Origin: a gamma proteobacterium HIMB55 | Lineage (GTDB): Bacteria; Pseudomonadota; Gammaproteobacteria; Pseudomonadales; Halieaceae | Reading direction: 5' to 3' | Assembly (NCBI GenBank): GCA_000227505.4 | Contig: AGIF02000001.1 | Location: 1,012,035-1,076,034, forward strand | DNA length: 64,000 nt | Shown: positions 9,819-18,901 of the stretch, in pieces | Layout: every line of letters starts with the position of its first letter | Position numbering within the stretch: the stretch's first letter is position 1 | Notes under the pieces: generated by a model | Databases searched by the model: none | Told to the model about the DNA's origin: nothing | Seen by the model: only the letters and a program-made list of their open reading frames with translations | Position numbers and translations under genes: made by a program

Positions 9819-10307
9819 TTAGTCAGCAACTACGGTGACTGACTCGATGACGATAGGATCGTTCGGAACGTCCTGATGACCTGCCTTGCTGCCAGTGGGT
9901 ACAACGCGAATCTTGTCGAGAACATCCTCGCCTTCCACGACTCGGCCAAACACGGCATAACCCCAGCCCTGCATGTTTTCACCAGAGAAGTTCAGGAAAT
10001 CATTGTCCGAAACGTTGATAAAGAATTGTGCTGTTGCAGAGTGAGGATCCATTGTGCGCGCCATAGCGATGGTGCCGCGATCATTTTTCAAGCCATTGTT
10101 CGCCTCGTTAGTGATCGGGTCATTGGTCGCTTTTTGACGCATATCGCTGTCAAAACCGCCGCCTTGAACCATGAAGTTGTTAATCACGCGGTGAAAAATC
10201 GTTCCGTCGTAATACCCAGCCTCTGCATAAGCGACGAAGTTAGCAACCGTTGCTGGCGCCTTCTCTCCGTCGAGTTCTAGTGTCATGTCGCCAAGGAGGG
10301 TTTTCAT
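9819..10307 (-). CDS. ppiB: Peptidyl-prolyl cis-trans isomerase B (cyclophilin)
   Basis: A cytoplasmic cyclophilin that isomerises X-Pro bonds. Typical motifs are [49 protein letters not shown] and [10 protein letters not shown] place the start at the ATG at 10307 ([21 protein letters not shown]), where the family N-terminus begins. Upstream in-frame ATGs extend the frame to 10343 (adding [12 protein letters not shown]), and no start has a strong ribosome binding site. It leads the ppiB-lpxH operon and is divergent from glnS. The product is about 162 residues, normal for PpiB. Confidence 0.93.
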   Translation of the reverse strand: MKTLLGDMTLELDGEKAPATVANFVAYAEAGYYDGTIFHRVINNFMVQGGGFDSDMRQKATNDPITNEANNGLKNDRGTIAMARTMDPHSATAQFFINVSDNDFLNFSGENMQGWGYAVFGRVVEGEDVLDKIRVVPTGSKAGHQDVPNDPIVIESVTVVAD

Positions 10308-10424
10308 CAGTACGCGTGTCATCGCCATGGTTAATACCGCCATATAGTGGGAAAGCGCGCATCATACAGACAGGGCCTTCGGCATTCGAGTTAATTACTA
10401 CCAGCCTGTTCATGTTGTGTGAAA

Positions 10425-10453
10425 CTGACTTGCACACAATCCCTTGCTAAACT
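10425..10453 (+). promoter_or_regulatory. Probable glnS promoter
   Basis: CTGACT (10425-10430), a 17-base spacer and TAAACT (10448-10453) followed by the GC-rich CGCCGCC resemble a sigma-70 promoter with a stringent-type discriminator, about 25 bases before the glnS ATG. Confidence 0.45.
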
Positions 10454-10478
10454 CGCCGCCTCACAGCAAGGGCGCCCC

Positions 10479-12131
10479 ATGGACACAGAACCACGCAGTA
10501 ATTTCCTCAGGACACAAATCCGGAATGATTTGGATGGCGGTGTCGTAGACCGTGTCGTCACGCGTTTTCCTCCTGAGCCCAACGGTTTTTTGCACATAGG
10601 GCACGCTAAGTCGATTACCGTGAATTTCGGGTTGGCTGAGCAGTACGGTGGTGTTTGTAATCTTCGCTTTGACGACACGAATCCAGAAAAAGAAAGCCAG
10701 GTATTTATCGATGCGATTCAGGAGGATGTGAAATGGCTGGGTTATCAGTGGGCTGGTGACGTTCGATACGCCTCCAGTTATTTTCAACAGTTCTGCGAGT
10801 GGGCGCTTCACCTGATTGATGAAGGCAAGGCTTATGTATGCGACTTGAGTGCGGATGAATCACGGGAGTATCGCGGGTCACTGATTAAACCGGGTACTAA
10901 CAGTCCATATCGAGATCGCTCGGTTGCAGAGAATCACGCGCTATTTGCAGGCATGAAGGCCGGTGAGTTTGAGGATGGTTCTCGGGTACTGCGTGCCAAG
11001 ATTGATATGGCTTCGCCCAATATCAATTTGCGGGACCCGACGCTGTACCGTATCAGAAGAGTAAGCCACCACCAGACGGGTGATGACTGGGTAATCTACC
11101 CAACCTATGACTTTGCGCACGGGCAGGAAGACGCCATTGAGGGGATTACACACTCGATTTGCACACTGGAGTTCGAAGATCACAAGCCATTGTACGATTG
11201 GTTTATTGAAAATTTGCCAGTTCCGTCGCGGCCTCGGCAATATGAGTTTGCGCGCCTCAACGTCAACTACACGGTGACTAGTAAGCGAAAGCTAAAACTC
11301 TTAGTTGATTCCGGTGTTGTGAGTGGATGGGATGATCCGCGCATGCCAACCATCGCGGGAATGCGCCGACGAGGTTACACACCTGCCGCATTGCGCCACT
11401 TTTGTGAAGAGGTCGGTACATCTCGATCGGACGGTGTCGTCGATGTCGCAATGCTTGAGAGCGCGGTACGCAATGATTTAAACGTCAATGCACCGCGAGC
11501 TATGGCCGTCTTAAACCCGCTTGCGCTTGAACTGACAAATCTCACAAAACCTCAAATATTGATGGTTCCCAATCATCCTGCTGACGAGAGTCAGGGCAAG
11601 CGTGAGGTGTCATTAAGCAGTAACCTCTGGATCGATCGTGACGATTTCCGCCAAGAAGCCAACAAAAAGTTCAAACGCCTTGTATTGGGTAAGCGTGTTC
11701 GTCTCCGCGGTGGCTATGTGATCGAGGCTGAGCGCTGTGATATTGATGCTAACGGTGAGGTAACAAAGGTATATGCCTCAATCGTACCTCAGACCTTGGG
11801 AGAGGATCCCGATGATGGTGTGAAGGCCAAGGGGGTCATCCACTGGGTTGACGCCGCTACGGGCTCTACCGCTGAGATACGAAGTTACGATCGCTTATTT
11901 AGTGTGGAGGATCCCTCCAGAGCCGAAAACATGGATGACGTAATCAATCCAAGCTCTCTAGTGGTTAGCGAAGCGGTTGTTGAGCAGTCGCTTCTAGAGG
12001 TGGCTCCGGAAACGCGATTCCAGTTCGAACGTGAGGGCTATTTTGTGGCTGACCGCTACGATCACTCTCAAGAAAAACCCGTATTCAACAAAGTGATCGG
12101 CTTACGCGATACGTGGGTGAGTAATGACTGA
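10479..12131 (+). CDS. glnS: Glutaminyl-tRNA synthetase
   Basis: A class I aminoacyl-tRNA synthetase that charges tRNA-Gln. The start at ATG 10479 ([14 protein letters not shown]) gives 550 residues, close to the 554 of E. coli GlnS; an upstream in-frame extension to 10419 overlaps the promoter and is not used. The HIGH-like motif sits in [15 protein letters not shown] and the KMSKS equivalent is VTSKRKL. The C-terminal anticodon-binding beta-barrels are intact. cysS overlaps its last 8 bases, indicating a glnS-cysS operon as in Pseudomonas. Confidence 0.97.
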   Translation: MDTEPRSNFLRTQIRNDLDGGVVDRVVTRFPPEPNGFLHIGHAKSITVNFGLAEQYGGVCNLRFDDTNPEKESQVFIDAIQEDVKWLGYQWAGDVRYASSYFQQFCEWALHLIDEGKAYVCDLSADESREYRGSLIKPGTNSPYRDRSVAENHALFAGMKAGEFEDGSRVLRAKIDMASPNINLRDPTLYRIRRVSHHQTGDDWVIYPTYDFAHGQEDAIEGITHSICTLEFEDHKPLYDWFIENLPVPSRPRQYEFARLNVNYTVTSKRKLKLLVDSGVVSGWDDPRMPTIAGMRRRGYTPAALRHFCEEVGTSRSDGVVDVAMLESAVRNDLNVNAPRAMAVLNPLALELTNLTKPQILMVPNHPADESQGKREVSLSSNLWIDRDDFRQEANKKFKRLVLGKRVRLRGGYVIEAERCDIDANGEVTKVYASIVPQTLGEDPDDGVKAKGVIHWVDAATGSTAEIRSYDRLFSVEDPSRAENMDDVINPSSLVVSEAVVEQSLLEVAPETRFQFEREGYFVADRYDHSQEKPVFNKVIGLRDTWVSND

Positions 12132-13497
12132 GTTACGTCTTACCAGCAGCGCGGGGACTGAGAAGCGCGTCTTTACGCCTGTAGATGCGAAGCACATCAG
12201 AATGTACGTTTGTGGACCGACCGTCTACAACCTCGTGCATATCGGGAATGCGCGTCCAGTGGTTGTGTTCGATACCTTGTTTAGAGTGCTCCAAGCGCTT
12301 TACCCCAAAGTGACTTACGCGCGAAATATCACCGACATCGACGACAAAATCATCGTCGCTGCCAAAGAGCGTGGCATCGATATCACGGTGTTGACTGAGG
12401 AGTTCACTGAGAAGTTCCGAACGGATATGGCAGCGCTCAATAATTTACCGCCTTCTATTGAGCCGCAGGCGACAGAGCACGTGGATGCGATGCTGGACCT
12501 CGCACAACGTCTTATCGACAAGGGGCATGCTTACGAGTCAGAAGGCCACGTATTATTTGATGTGACCTCCATGGATGATTACGGTCTCCTGAGCGGCCGT
12601 CAGTTAGACGATATGCTTGCGGGCGCAAGAGTCGAAGTAGCGTCCTATAAGCGCCACCCCGGTGACTTTGTTTTGTGGAAGCCATCGAGTGATGATGAGC
12701 CCGGATGGGACAGCGATTACGGACGCGGTCGACCTGGGTGGCATATCGAGTGCTCGGCAATGATTCACCAACACCTTGGGGATAACATCGATATTCATGG
12801 TGGTGGTCGAGATCTTATTTTCCCTCATCACGAGAACGAGCGTGCCCAAAGCTGTTGTGGTTACGGGGGAAGCTTTGTCGGTACTTGGATGCACAATGCT
12901 TACGTCGATATGGACGGCGAGAAGATGTCCAAATCGCTGGGTAACGTAAAAACGGTTCGCGAGTTACTCGAGCAGTATCCGGGGGAAACACTCCGGTTCG
13001 CGCTGTTGTCCGCTCATTATCGATCACCGCTGAATTTCTCTAGAGAGCTATTGGATAGCGCGCAGTCGACGCTTGATGGCTTTTATTTAGCCTTGCGCAA
13101 CGCAGGGGACGTGGAATCCGTTGAGCCTGCAATAGGAAACTCACCGGTCTTTACGGCATTACTGGATGACTTGAACACACCGGCTGCCATTGCCGAACTA
13201 CATCAGCTAGCTAAGGCACTTAACAAAGCCAGCGAGTCGGAGAAACCTGCGGCGAGAGCGGCCCTTCTTGCAGGTGGTGCAGTGTTGGGTGTTCTTGGAG
13301 AGTCACCAGATGAGTGGCTTGCGAAAGATGCTGAAGGCGGGCTCTCTTCCGACGCCATCGATCAGCTATTAGTAGAACGCGCAGACGCCAAAGCGAATAG
13401 AGACTTCGCGCGCGCGGATGCGATCAGAGACGAGCTCAACGCGGCTGGTATTATCATTGAAGATAGCGCCTCTGGTGCGACATGGCGTCGCGCTTAG
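12124..13497 (+). CDS. cysS: Cysteinyl-tRNA synthetase
   Basis: A 457-residue class I synthetase that charges tRNA-Cys. Cys30 in MYVCGPTVY is the first ligand of the zinc that selects cysteine; the other ligands lie in GWHIECSAM and PHHENE. The HIGH motif is HIGNARP (residues 39-45) and the KMSKS motif is [11 protein letters not shown]. The C-terminal DALR and anticodon regions end with [17 protein letters not shown]. Its ATG lies inside the end of glnS (8-base overlap). Confidence 0.97.
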   Translation: MTELRLTSSAGTEKRVFTPVDAKHIRMYVCGPTVYNLVHIGNARPVVVFDTLFRVLQALYPKVTYARNITDIDDKIIVAAKERGIDITVLTEEFTEKFRTDMAALNNLPPSIEPQATEHVDAMLDLAQRLIDKGHAYESEGHVLFDVTSMDDYGLLSGRQLDDMLAGARVEVASYKRHPGDFVLWKPSSDDEPGWDSDYGRGRPGWHIECSAMIHQHLGDNIDIHGGGRDLIFPHHENERAQSCCGYGGSFVGTWMHNAYVDMDGEKMSKSLGNVKTVRELLEQYPGETLRFALLSAHYRSPLNFSRELLDSAQSTLDGFYLALRNAGDVESVEPAIGNSPVFTALLDDLNTPAAIAELHQLAKALNKASESEKPAARAALLAGGAVLGVLGESPDEWLAKDAEGGLSSDAIDQLLVERADAKANRDFARADAIRDELNAAGIIIEDSASGATWRRA

Positions 13498-13522
13498 GGT
13501 AGGCCGTCAGGTCAGGTTTGCC

Positions 13523-14533
13523 CTAGTTTCGGTGCACACACTCCAAGAACTCGATAATCGTCGCGTTGACCTCTTGGGGCGCCTCCTCCGCGGTCCAGTG
13601 TCCAACATTCGGCAGCTCTCGACTGATTACTAGGTTGTCGTAGTTCTTTTTTACGTGCTCCACGAATGAAGTGCTCAGCGGGACAAATTTGCTGACAGGA
13701 TCAAATTCTCCCGTAATAAAGAAAGCAGGCTGTTGGATCGTGGCGCCGTCCAAATGGGCCAAATCATGCCAGTCGAGATTTTGTGCGCGATATCGATTGT
13801 ACGGGCCCCGTTTGCCGCTGAGTTCGAACTGACTAACGAGATAATCGAGGTCTGATTGTGAAAACCAGTTGGGAAATGTGTCGAAATGGGTCATTCCGTC
13901 TAGTAGCTTTGCATCAACCGGCTTGGCTCCCGTGAAGCCTCCTTCGGCGCTTTGTTGTTGATGCTTCATGCCCCGAGCATCGATGGCGGTGTAAACGAGG
14001 AAGAGCGACCTTGCTAGATCCGCCTCGAACTCTTCCTCTGCAACGCCTTCGTTGAGAAAGTAGAGCTGGTAAAAGAATTGATCTTTGTAGATTTCACGCC
14101 AGAGATCGAGGGTCGGAAGCGGAGGGCGCGTTAGGTGAGGCACTGACAGCGACCCGGTAGCATACACACGCTCTGGATAGAGTAGGGCGGTGGTAAGTGC
14201 GATGGGACCGCCCCAGTCGTGGCCAATCGTTATGAACGAATCATGGCCCAGTGCATCGGCAATACCGACTACATCCGCTGCGAGTTCCTTTAGCGTGTAG
14301 GCCTCAATGGCGTGCGGCTTATCTGACTCCCCGTAACCACGCACGTCGTAAGCAACCGTCGTGAAGCCAGCGTTCGCGATGGCAGGAATCTGGTGACGCC
14401 AGCTGTACCAGCTTTCTGGCCAGCCATGGCAGAGGACAACAAGTGGCCCTTCACCCTGAATGGCGAGACGATGGCGTAGGCCATTTGCGGTGACGACCTT
14501 AAATTTAATGTCGGATGACACAGCCACTACCAT
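13523..14533 (-). CDS. Alpha/beta hydrolase, epoxide-hydrolase-like
   Basis: A 336-residue alpha/beta-hydrolase fold protein. The oxyanion-hole motif HGWPESWYSWRHQ and an aspartate nucleophile elbow (GHDWGGPIAL) are those of epoxide hydrolases and related dehalogenase-type enzymes rather than serine esterases. The acid is probably in FITGEFDPVS and the catalytic His in NVGHWTAEEAP. It lacks a signal peptide, so it is cytoplasmic. The substrate cannot be told from sequence. It is convergent with cysS and lies 24 bases upstream of folD on the same strand, so the two could share a transcript. Confidence 0.85.
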   Translation of the reverse strand: MVVAVSSDIKFKVVTANGLRHRLAIQGEGPLVVLCHGWPESWYSWRHQIPAIANAGFTTVAYDVRGYGESDKPHAIEAYTLKELAADVVGIADALGHDSFITIGHDWGGPIALTTALLYPERVYATGSLSVPHLTRPPLPTLDLWREIYKDQFFYQLYFLNEGVAEEEFEADLARSLFLVYTAIDARGMKHQQQSAEGGFTGAKPVDAKLLDGMTHFDTFPNWFSQSDLDYLVSQFELSGKRGPYNRYRAQNLDWHDLAHLDGATIQQPAFFITGEFDPVSKFVPLSTSFVEHVKKNYDNLVISRELPNVGHWTAEEAPQEVNATIIEFLECVHRN

Positions 14534-14557
14534 TTAGGATTCTGGTGTTAACGCACT

Positions 14558-15403
14558 TTAGCCCAGTGCTTTTTCGCCAGATTCAACGGTTTGCATGATG
14601 AGTGTATTAATCGTCATGGGACCGACGCCGCCTGGGACAGGTGTGTAGGCTGACGCACGATCGACAAGTGGCTCTAGCTCAATATCACCAACACCGCCGG
14701 GGTGGTAACCAGCGTCAACAACGACAGCACCGTCTTTAATCCAATCTGCGCGAATGAATTCTGGACGCCCAACAGCACCGACAATGACATCTGCCTGTCG
14801 AATATGCGATTCGAGATTTTGTGTGCGTGAGTGACAGATGGTGACTGTCGCATTTGCTTGCAGCATCATCATTGCCATTGGCTTACCCAAGATAGGACTT
14901 CGACCAACGACAACAGCGTGTTTGCCCGAGAGCTCGATTTCGTAGTGAGCAAGCAACCGCATGATTCCCTGAGGAGTAGCACAGCCGTAGGCGGGCTCCC
15001 CCATACTCATGCGGCCAAATCCTAGGCAGGTTACACCGTCGACATCTTTTTCTAGCGCGATCATGTCAAAGGCAGCGCGCTCGTCGATGTGAGAGGGAAC
15101 AGGGTGTTGTAATAAGATGCCATGCACGTCTGGGTTATTGTTTAGCTGCTCAATCTCACGCAGTAAGTCGTTGGTCTTGGTGGAGGCCGGTAACTCGATG
15201 GCCAGTGATTCCATACCAATACGCTTACATGCATTGGCCTTCATTTTCACGTAGGTAGCTGAAGCGGGGTCGTCGCCAACCAAGATGGTCGCAAGGACAG
15301 GTGTTCGATCGCCCGTTTTTGCTTTTAGCGCCGCGACCCTTTCTGTGAGATTGGCCTCGGTTAATTGCGCTACATGTTTTCCGTCCAGAAGCGTGGCTGG
15401 CAT
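14558..15403 (-). CDS. folD: Methylenetetrahydrofolate dehydrogenase / cyclohydrolase
   Basis: A 281-residue bifunctional enzyme that interconverts 5,10-methylene-THF and 10-formyl-THF using NADP. The [14 protein letters not shown] segment holds the catalytic Tyr and Lys, QHPVPSHID the second active-site loop, and [15 protein letters not shown] the dinucleotide-binding loop; [11 protein letters not shown] is the C-terminal signature. Placement near cysS and tRNA genes matches pseudomonads. It is divergent from the tRNA-Pro promoter. Confidence 0.96.
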   Translation of the reverse strand: MPATLLDGKHVAQLTEANLTERVAALKAKTGDRTPVLATILVGDDPASATYVKMKANACKRIGMESLAIELPASTKTNDLLREIEQLNNNPDVHGILLQHPVPSHIDERAAFDMIALEKDVDGVTCLGFGRMSMGEPAYGCATPQGIMRLLAHYEIELSGKHAVVVGRSPILGKPMAMMMLQANATVTICHSRTQNLESHIRQADVIVGAVGRPEFIRADWIKDGAVVVDAGYHPGGVGDIELEPLVDRASAYTPVPGGVGPMTINTLIMQTVESGEKALG

Positions 15404-15473
15404 AAAAATTCCCCCGAATTGTTTGGCGCAATTCTTCCAGAATTCAATTGTCAGCGAAAGTCGTTTTCTGCAA

Positions 15474-15503
15474 TTGACCCGACAGCTCGAAACCTTGTAG
15501 ACT
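15474..15503 (+). promoter_or_regulatory. Probable tRNA-Pro/tRNA-His promoter
   Basis: TTGACC (15474-15479), an 18-base spacer and TAGACT (15498-15503) followed by the GC-rich discriminator CGCCGCCCGCG are what a stable-RNA promoter should look like, about 35 bases before the tRNA-Pro 5' end. Confidence 0.6.
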
Positions 15504-15513
15504 CGCCGCCCGC

Positions 15514-15530
15514 GAGGTGATGATCACCTC
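15514..15530 (+). repeat. Perfect palindrome in tRNA-Pro leader
   Basis: GAGGTGAT-G-ATCACCTC is an 8-bp perfect inverted repeat around one base, between the putative promoter and the mature tRNA-Pro 5' end, followed by ACGTTTTTC. As RNA it could form a 7-bp hairpin with a 3-base loop that RNase P would remove with the leader. Confidence 0.7.
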
Positions 15531-15538
15531 ACGTTTTT

Positions 15539-15615
15539 CGGGGTGTAGCGCAGTCTGGTAGCGCGCCTGCTTTGGGAGCAGGATGTCGGGGGTTCGAATC
15601 CCTCCTCCCCGACCA
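15539..15615 (+). tRNA. tRNA-Pro (anticodon TGG)
   Basis: A 77-base cloverleaf with encoded CCA. The anticodon arm is CCTGC-TTTGGGA-GCAGG and the T arm GGGGG-TTCGAAT-CCCTC. The acceptor CGGGGTG pairs with CTCCCCG except for a T6:T67 mismatch; the C1:G72 pair is typical of bacterial tRNA-Pro. A T run follows at 15616. It is followed 52 bases later by tRNA-His in the same direction. Confidence 0.95.
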
Positions 15616-15667
15616 CTTTTTTCGGCCACATCGCCACGGTCGAAGTCTTGGGCAAGGCCCAATCAGT

Positions 15668-15744
15668 GGTGGCTGTAGCTCACCAGGTAGAGCACCGGAT
15701 TGTGGCTCCGGAGGTAGTGGGTTCGAGACCCATCAGCCACCCCA
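15668..15744 (+). tRNA. tRNA-His (anticodon GTG)
   Basis: The cloverleaf has the extra G at position -1 that marks tRNA-His (GGTGGCTG at the 5' end). The anticodon arm is CCGGA-TTGTGGC-TCCGG, and the T arm is followed by GCCACCCCA with encoded CCA. A T6 run directly after the gene may help end the transcript. Confidence 0.95.
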
Positions 15745-15816
15745 TTTTTTCCTTCCAATATTGGTGCTCTAGCCTGTCTTGTCGCTTGGGCAGGTCGTTT
15801 TTAGTGCTCGTGGTTA

Positions 15817-17202
15817 CTAATTGACCGCGACCTTCACTGGCCGTTTCGCCCCCTTGCCGTAGAGATTGACCTTTAGGCTTGAAATAGCGTGGACTAAAAT
15901 GATTGGCTCGATCTTTTGCTTGCCGGTCCAGTAAATATTAGGGAAGCGATCGAGGATCCGCTCATAAGCCATATTCAACTGCATTTGAGCAATACGGTTT
16001 CCGAGGCAGCGGTGTACGCCGTGCCCGAACGCTACATGCTTTTCAACGTTGTCGCGGGTCATGTCGAAAACATCAGGATTGGGGAAAACTGACGGATCCC
16101 GGTTAGCTGCGCCGTACCACATGATTACTTTCTCGTCCACGGCAATCTGTTGGCCCGCGATTTCAGTGTCTTGCGTTGCTGTTCGACGCATGTGCATGAC
16201 TGGCGACGTCATGCGAAGCGCCTCGTGCGACATGCGTTCAATCAATGAATTATCGTCAATTACCATCTGCCGCTGATCTTGGAACTCTGTTAGCAGCCGG
16301 ATGGTGCCTGACAACGAGTTTCGCGTTGTGTCGTTACCCGCGAAGATAATGAGGAGCCATGATCCATCGAGGTAATTCTGCGACAACGGTTTGTTATCGA
16401 GAGTCGCATTGGCAATGACTGTTAGCAGATCCTGCCGTGGGTTTTTGATGCGGTCTGCCATGACACGTTCGCCGTAGTTGAACATGTCCTCCAGCATCTG
16501 GTTAAACCGGAACAGGAACATGGGTTCTGCCATGAACATTCGGAAGGGATGTGTCAAAAACTGTGGCGCAAGTTCTAGGTAGTGCATCCACTTGATGATG
16601 TTGGGTCGATCTTCCTCATCAACGCCCAACATCTCGCAAAGCGTAAACATCGGGAGTTCGGTGGAAAAGAGCTTCGCAAAGTCGACCTCAGGGCCTTGAC
16701 GCTCAAGATTATCGAGTAGGTCGTCAATTTTTGCGCCCACGCGCTCTTTTAAGGTCTCGACGTATTTGGGGAAGAAAAACTCTGATTGCTGGATACGGAG
16801 GTCGCGGTGGATGTCGGCGTCCAGATTAATAAGCGAGTTATGCGCGGCGTACATCAATCGATCGGCCTTTCCACTTGGTGGCAGTACAGCCATGTGCATA
16901 CTGCCGCGCTGTGAAGAAAAGATATCCGGATTGAGCTCTACGTGCTTCACATCCTCGTAGCGCGACACCGACCAGAAACCCGATGTTGGTTTGCGGCCGC
17001 GTGTCCACATAACAGGCGACTCTTCACGCATACGTTTGTAGTAGTCGAAGGGCTGCCCGCGCGTCCATGCATTGGTGGAACCGAGATCAAAGCCTTTTAA
17101 GCGCTGATAGATTTCTTGATAGACCGGGTCGATCGCGCCGCTATCGACCAGGATGTCGTCGCTGATCGAGGGGTAGTGATCGGGGTTTTGCGGTTGATTC
17201 AT
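15817..17202 (-). CDS. Cytochrome P450
   Basis: A 461-residue soluble bacterial P450. The haem-thiolate loop is FGHGVHRCLGN with Cys399; the I-helix oxygen-activation motif is AGNDTTR, the K-helix ExxR is EALR, and MHMRRTATQDTEI is the usual segment after the K helix. No signal or membrane anchor, so it needs a separate ferredoxin and reductase, neither of which is adjacent. The closest relatives I can think of are steroid/terpenoid-type bacterial CYPs, but the substrate is open. It reads away from a divergent small-ORF/methyltransferase pair and sits between tRNA genes, in a segment not shared with the conserved neighbours. Confidence 0.92.
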   Translation of the reverse strand: MNQPQNPDHYPSISDDILVDSGAIDPVYQEIYQRLKGFDLGSTNAWTRGQPFDYYKRMREESPVMWTRGRKPTSGFWSVSRYEDVKHVELNPDIFSSQRGSMHMAVLPPSGKADRLMYAAHNSLINLDADIHRDLRIQQSEFFFPKYVETLKERVGAKIDDLLDNLERQGPEVDFAKLFSTELPMFTLCEMLGVDEEDRPNIIKWMHYLELAPQFLTHPFRMFMAEPMFLFRFNQMLEDMFNYGERVMADRIKNPRQDLLTVIANATLDNKPLSQNYLDGSWLLIIFAGNDTTRNSLSGTIRLLTEFQDQRQMVIDDNSLIERMSHEALRMTSPVMHMRRTATQDTEIAGQQIAVDEKVIMWYGAANRDPSVFPNPDVFDMTRDNVEKHVAFGHGVHRCLGNRIAQMQLNMAYERILDRFPNIYWTGKQKIEPIILVHAISSLKVNLYGKGAKRPVKVAVN

Positions 17203-17240
17203 GAGTGTTTCCAGTTTTTGTCTTTAGCCTCAGTATCCTA

Positions 17241-17312
17241 CCAACCTGCTACGTTGTAGCTCGTTAATTAGGTCTGCACCCAACGAGTTTACTCGAACTT
17301 AAAGCAGGTTGG
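17241..17312. repeat. Nested inverted repeats between P450 and sORF
   Basis: CCAACCTGCT (17241-17250) and AGCAGGTTGG (17303-17312) are a perfect 10-bp inverted pair 52 bases apart. Inside them CTCGTT (17260-17265) and AACGAG (17282-17287) form a second pair. They lie 39-110 bases upstream of the P450 start. The rest of the 17203-17453 gap shows no gene. They may be paired operator half-sites or an RNA structure. Confidence 0.5.
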
Positions 17313-17453
17313 AGTAATGCAACTTTATCTGTCAACTTCACGACTGTGAGTTGCGTTGTTGTCTCACTGGCATCTTTCTGCGCATTAGTGTCATGCTAGT
17401 ACCCATCAGAATCAGCGTTACTCTCTATGACGCTGTTACCGCTAGGAGCAGAG

Positions 17454-17549
17454 ATGTTCAAAAATCAAACCGAGCGCGCTTTTATTCTGGTCATGCTGAT
17501 GGCTGGTTTTATTGCGCTTTGGATAGAGATTCTGGACATTCTTCAGTAA
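17454..17549 (+). CDS. 31-residue single-helix membrane peptide
   Basis: MFKNQTERAFILVMLMAGFI continues with ALWIEILDILQ and a TAA stop. The ATG follows TAGGAGCAGAG, a strong ribosome binding site at normal spacing. A short polar, net-positive head (K3, R8) is followed by an uninterrupted hydrophobic stretch of about 16 residues and a short acidic tail, the shape of bacterial small inner-membrane proteins. It ends 43 bases before the methyltransferase on the same strand. I do not recognise the family, and the role is unknown. The evidence is the ribosome binding site plus composition only. Confidence 0.55.
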   Translation: MFKNQTERAFILVMLMAGFIALWIEILDILQ

Positions 17550-17592
17550 TCTCTGGGTTGCTAAGTCACACAAAAAAATAATCAAAAGGTGG

Positions 17593-18222
17593 ATGACTAT
17601 GGGGAAGCAAGCAGACGTTCACGTAAAGATTTTGAATGCGCAATCAACCGACGCACTCATGTCGGTCTACGACGACTGGGCTGATCGTTACGAAACCGAA
17701 CTACTCGATGACTGGGGTTACACAAGCCCTCAAATGGCCGTGACGCTGCTCCAGCGCTATTCGGATATTAATGGATCTAAGGTTCTTGATGCAGGCTGCG
17801 GTACGGGCTTAGTTGGAGAGCTTTTAGCAAGATCGGGGGTTAGTCACCTGTCGGGTATCGATTACTCGCAGGGCATGTTGGATAAGGCGAGTGACAAAGG
17901 TGTTTATCAGTCCTTGGCTAAAATCGATTTGAATAAAGAGGTGCCGTTCGCTTCAGCTTCATACGATGCGGTTACTTGCATAGGTACCTTTACGTCTACC
18001 CACGTTGTGCCCGAAGCACTTCGTGAGCTAGTGAGGCTTACTCGTTCAGGCGGGGTGGTTGTATTCACGGTTCGAGATGATTATTGGGAAGCAACGAAGT
18101 TCGTCGATCTGCTCATCGACCTACATTCAGAGCGGCTGGCGTGTATCGAAGAGATCCGCGTAGAGTCCTATATTCACTCCGAGAAGTCGGAGTGTCGCTT
18201 TGTTGTTTTGCGGGTGTGCTGA
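17593..18222 (+). CDS. SAM-dependent methyltransferase, class I
   Basis: A 209-residue Rossmann-fold methyltransferase. Motif I is VLDAGCGTGLVGELLA (about residues 65-80), the acidic residue after strand 2 is in LSGIDYS, and motif IV is YDAVTCIGTFTSTHV. An N-terminal segment (VYDDWADRYETELLDDWGY) resembles the WBSCR27-like small-molecule methyltransferases. AAAGGTGG precedes the ATG. The target is unknown. It is divergent from the P450 and downstream of the 31-residue peptide. It has no DNA- or RNA-binding domain. Confidence 0.83.
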   Translation: MTMGKQADVHVKILNAQSTDALMSVYDDWADRYETELLDDWGYTSPQMAVTLLQRYSDINGSKVLDAGCGTGLVGELLARSGVSHLSGIDYSQGMLDKASDKGVYQSLAKIDLNKEVPFASASYDAVTCIGTFTSTHVVPEALRELVRLTRSGGVVVFTVRDDYWEATKFVDLLIDLHSERLACIEEIRVESYIHSEKSECRFVVLRVC

Positions 18223-18349
18223 GATGCACTCAGATGATCTACGCCTTGGGTAACCCGAGGTAAGGCGATAGTGGTTGCTCTTTTTGCGTATGCGTTACGT
18301 AAAGTAGTAGAGCTTGATGGCAAACAGTGAGTTTTAGGAGAGGTACATA

Positions 18350-18763
18350 ATGTCTAATACGTTCCACCTGGCAGTGCCTGCTGGTGACTTAGCGTCGACC
18401 GTTCCGTTCTATACCGAGGTGCTTGGCTGTGCTACGGGTAACAGTGAGGAAGGGAAGTGGATTGATATCAATTTTTGGGGCAATGAACTTACACTTCACC
18501 AAAGTGAAGAGCGCCTACCGGGTGTTCGCCATGACGTTGATATGGGTAATGTAAGTGTTCCACATTTTGGTGCACACATGCCTGAGAGCGAGTTCCAGTC
18601 CTTGAAAAAGCGAATAGAAAGCAGCGAATTCGAGTACCTCGACGAGCCATACCGTCGATTCAAGGGCACCGAATTCGAGCAAGAAACGTTTTTTATCGCC
18701 GATCCAAACGGGAATGTTCTTGAAATGAAAACAATGGTTAATCCCGGCGTTTTGTTTGGATGA
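18350..18763 (+). CDS. VOC (glyoxalase/dioxygenase fold) protein
   Basis: A 137-residue protein with two beta-alpha-beta-beta-beta modules: FHLAVPAGDLASTVPFYTEVLG at the start can be read as the N-terminal module (core VPFYTEVLG), and TFFIADPNGNVLEMKTM ends the second. Probable metal ligands are His6, His51 or its neighbour in the LTLHQSEE strand, and the Glu in NVLEMK. TAGGAGAGG lies before the ATG. The reaction is unknown. It is 127 bases after the methyltransferase, so it may have its own promoter. Confidence 0.82.
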   Translation: MSNTFHLAVPAGDLASTVPFYTEVLGCATGNSEEGKWIDINFWGNELTLHQSEERLPGVRHDVDMGNVSVPHFGAHMPESEFQSLKKRIESSEFEYLDEPYRRFKGTEFEQETFFIADPNGNVLEMKTMVNPGVLFG

Positions 18764-18792
18764 TTTTTGGCGTCGTGGCTAACGATTTTAGG

Positions 18793-18869
18793 TGGCGCGC
18801 CCACCAGGACTCGAACCTGGAACCTGCCGCTTAGAAGGCGGCTGCACTATCCGGTTGTGCTATGGGCGC
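18793..18869 (-). tRNA. tRNA-Arg (anticodon TCT)
   Basis: Read on the minus strand it begins GCGCCCATAGC and ends GGGCGCGCCA with encoded CCA. The anticodon arm is GCCGC-CTTCTAA-GCGGC, and the T arm CCAGG-TTCGAGT-CCTGG. All stems pair. It is the right-hand boundary of the P450/methyltransferase/VOC segment. Confidence 0.95.
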
Positions 18870-18901
18870 GAAGGGCGCGAGTATGGCACAAACTGACCTG
18901 G

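Noticed and set aside
17351-17581. 76-residue frame on + overlapping the small membrane peptide gene
   Set aside because: No ribosome binding site and no hydrophobic or domain pattern; the 31-residue frame within it has a much better start.
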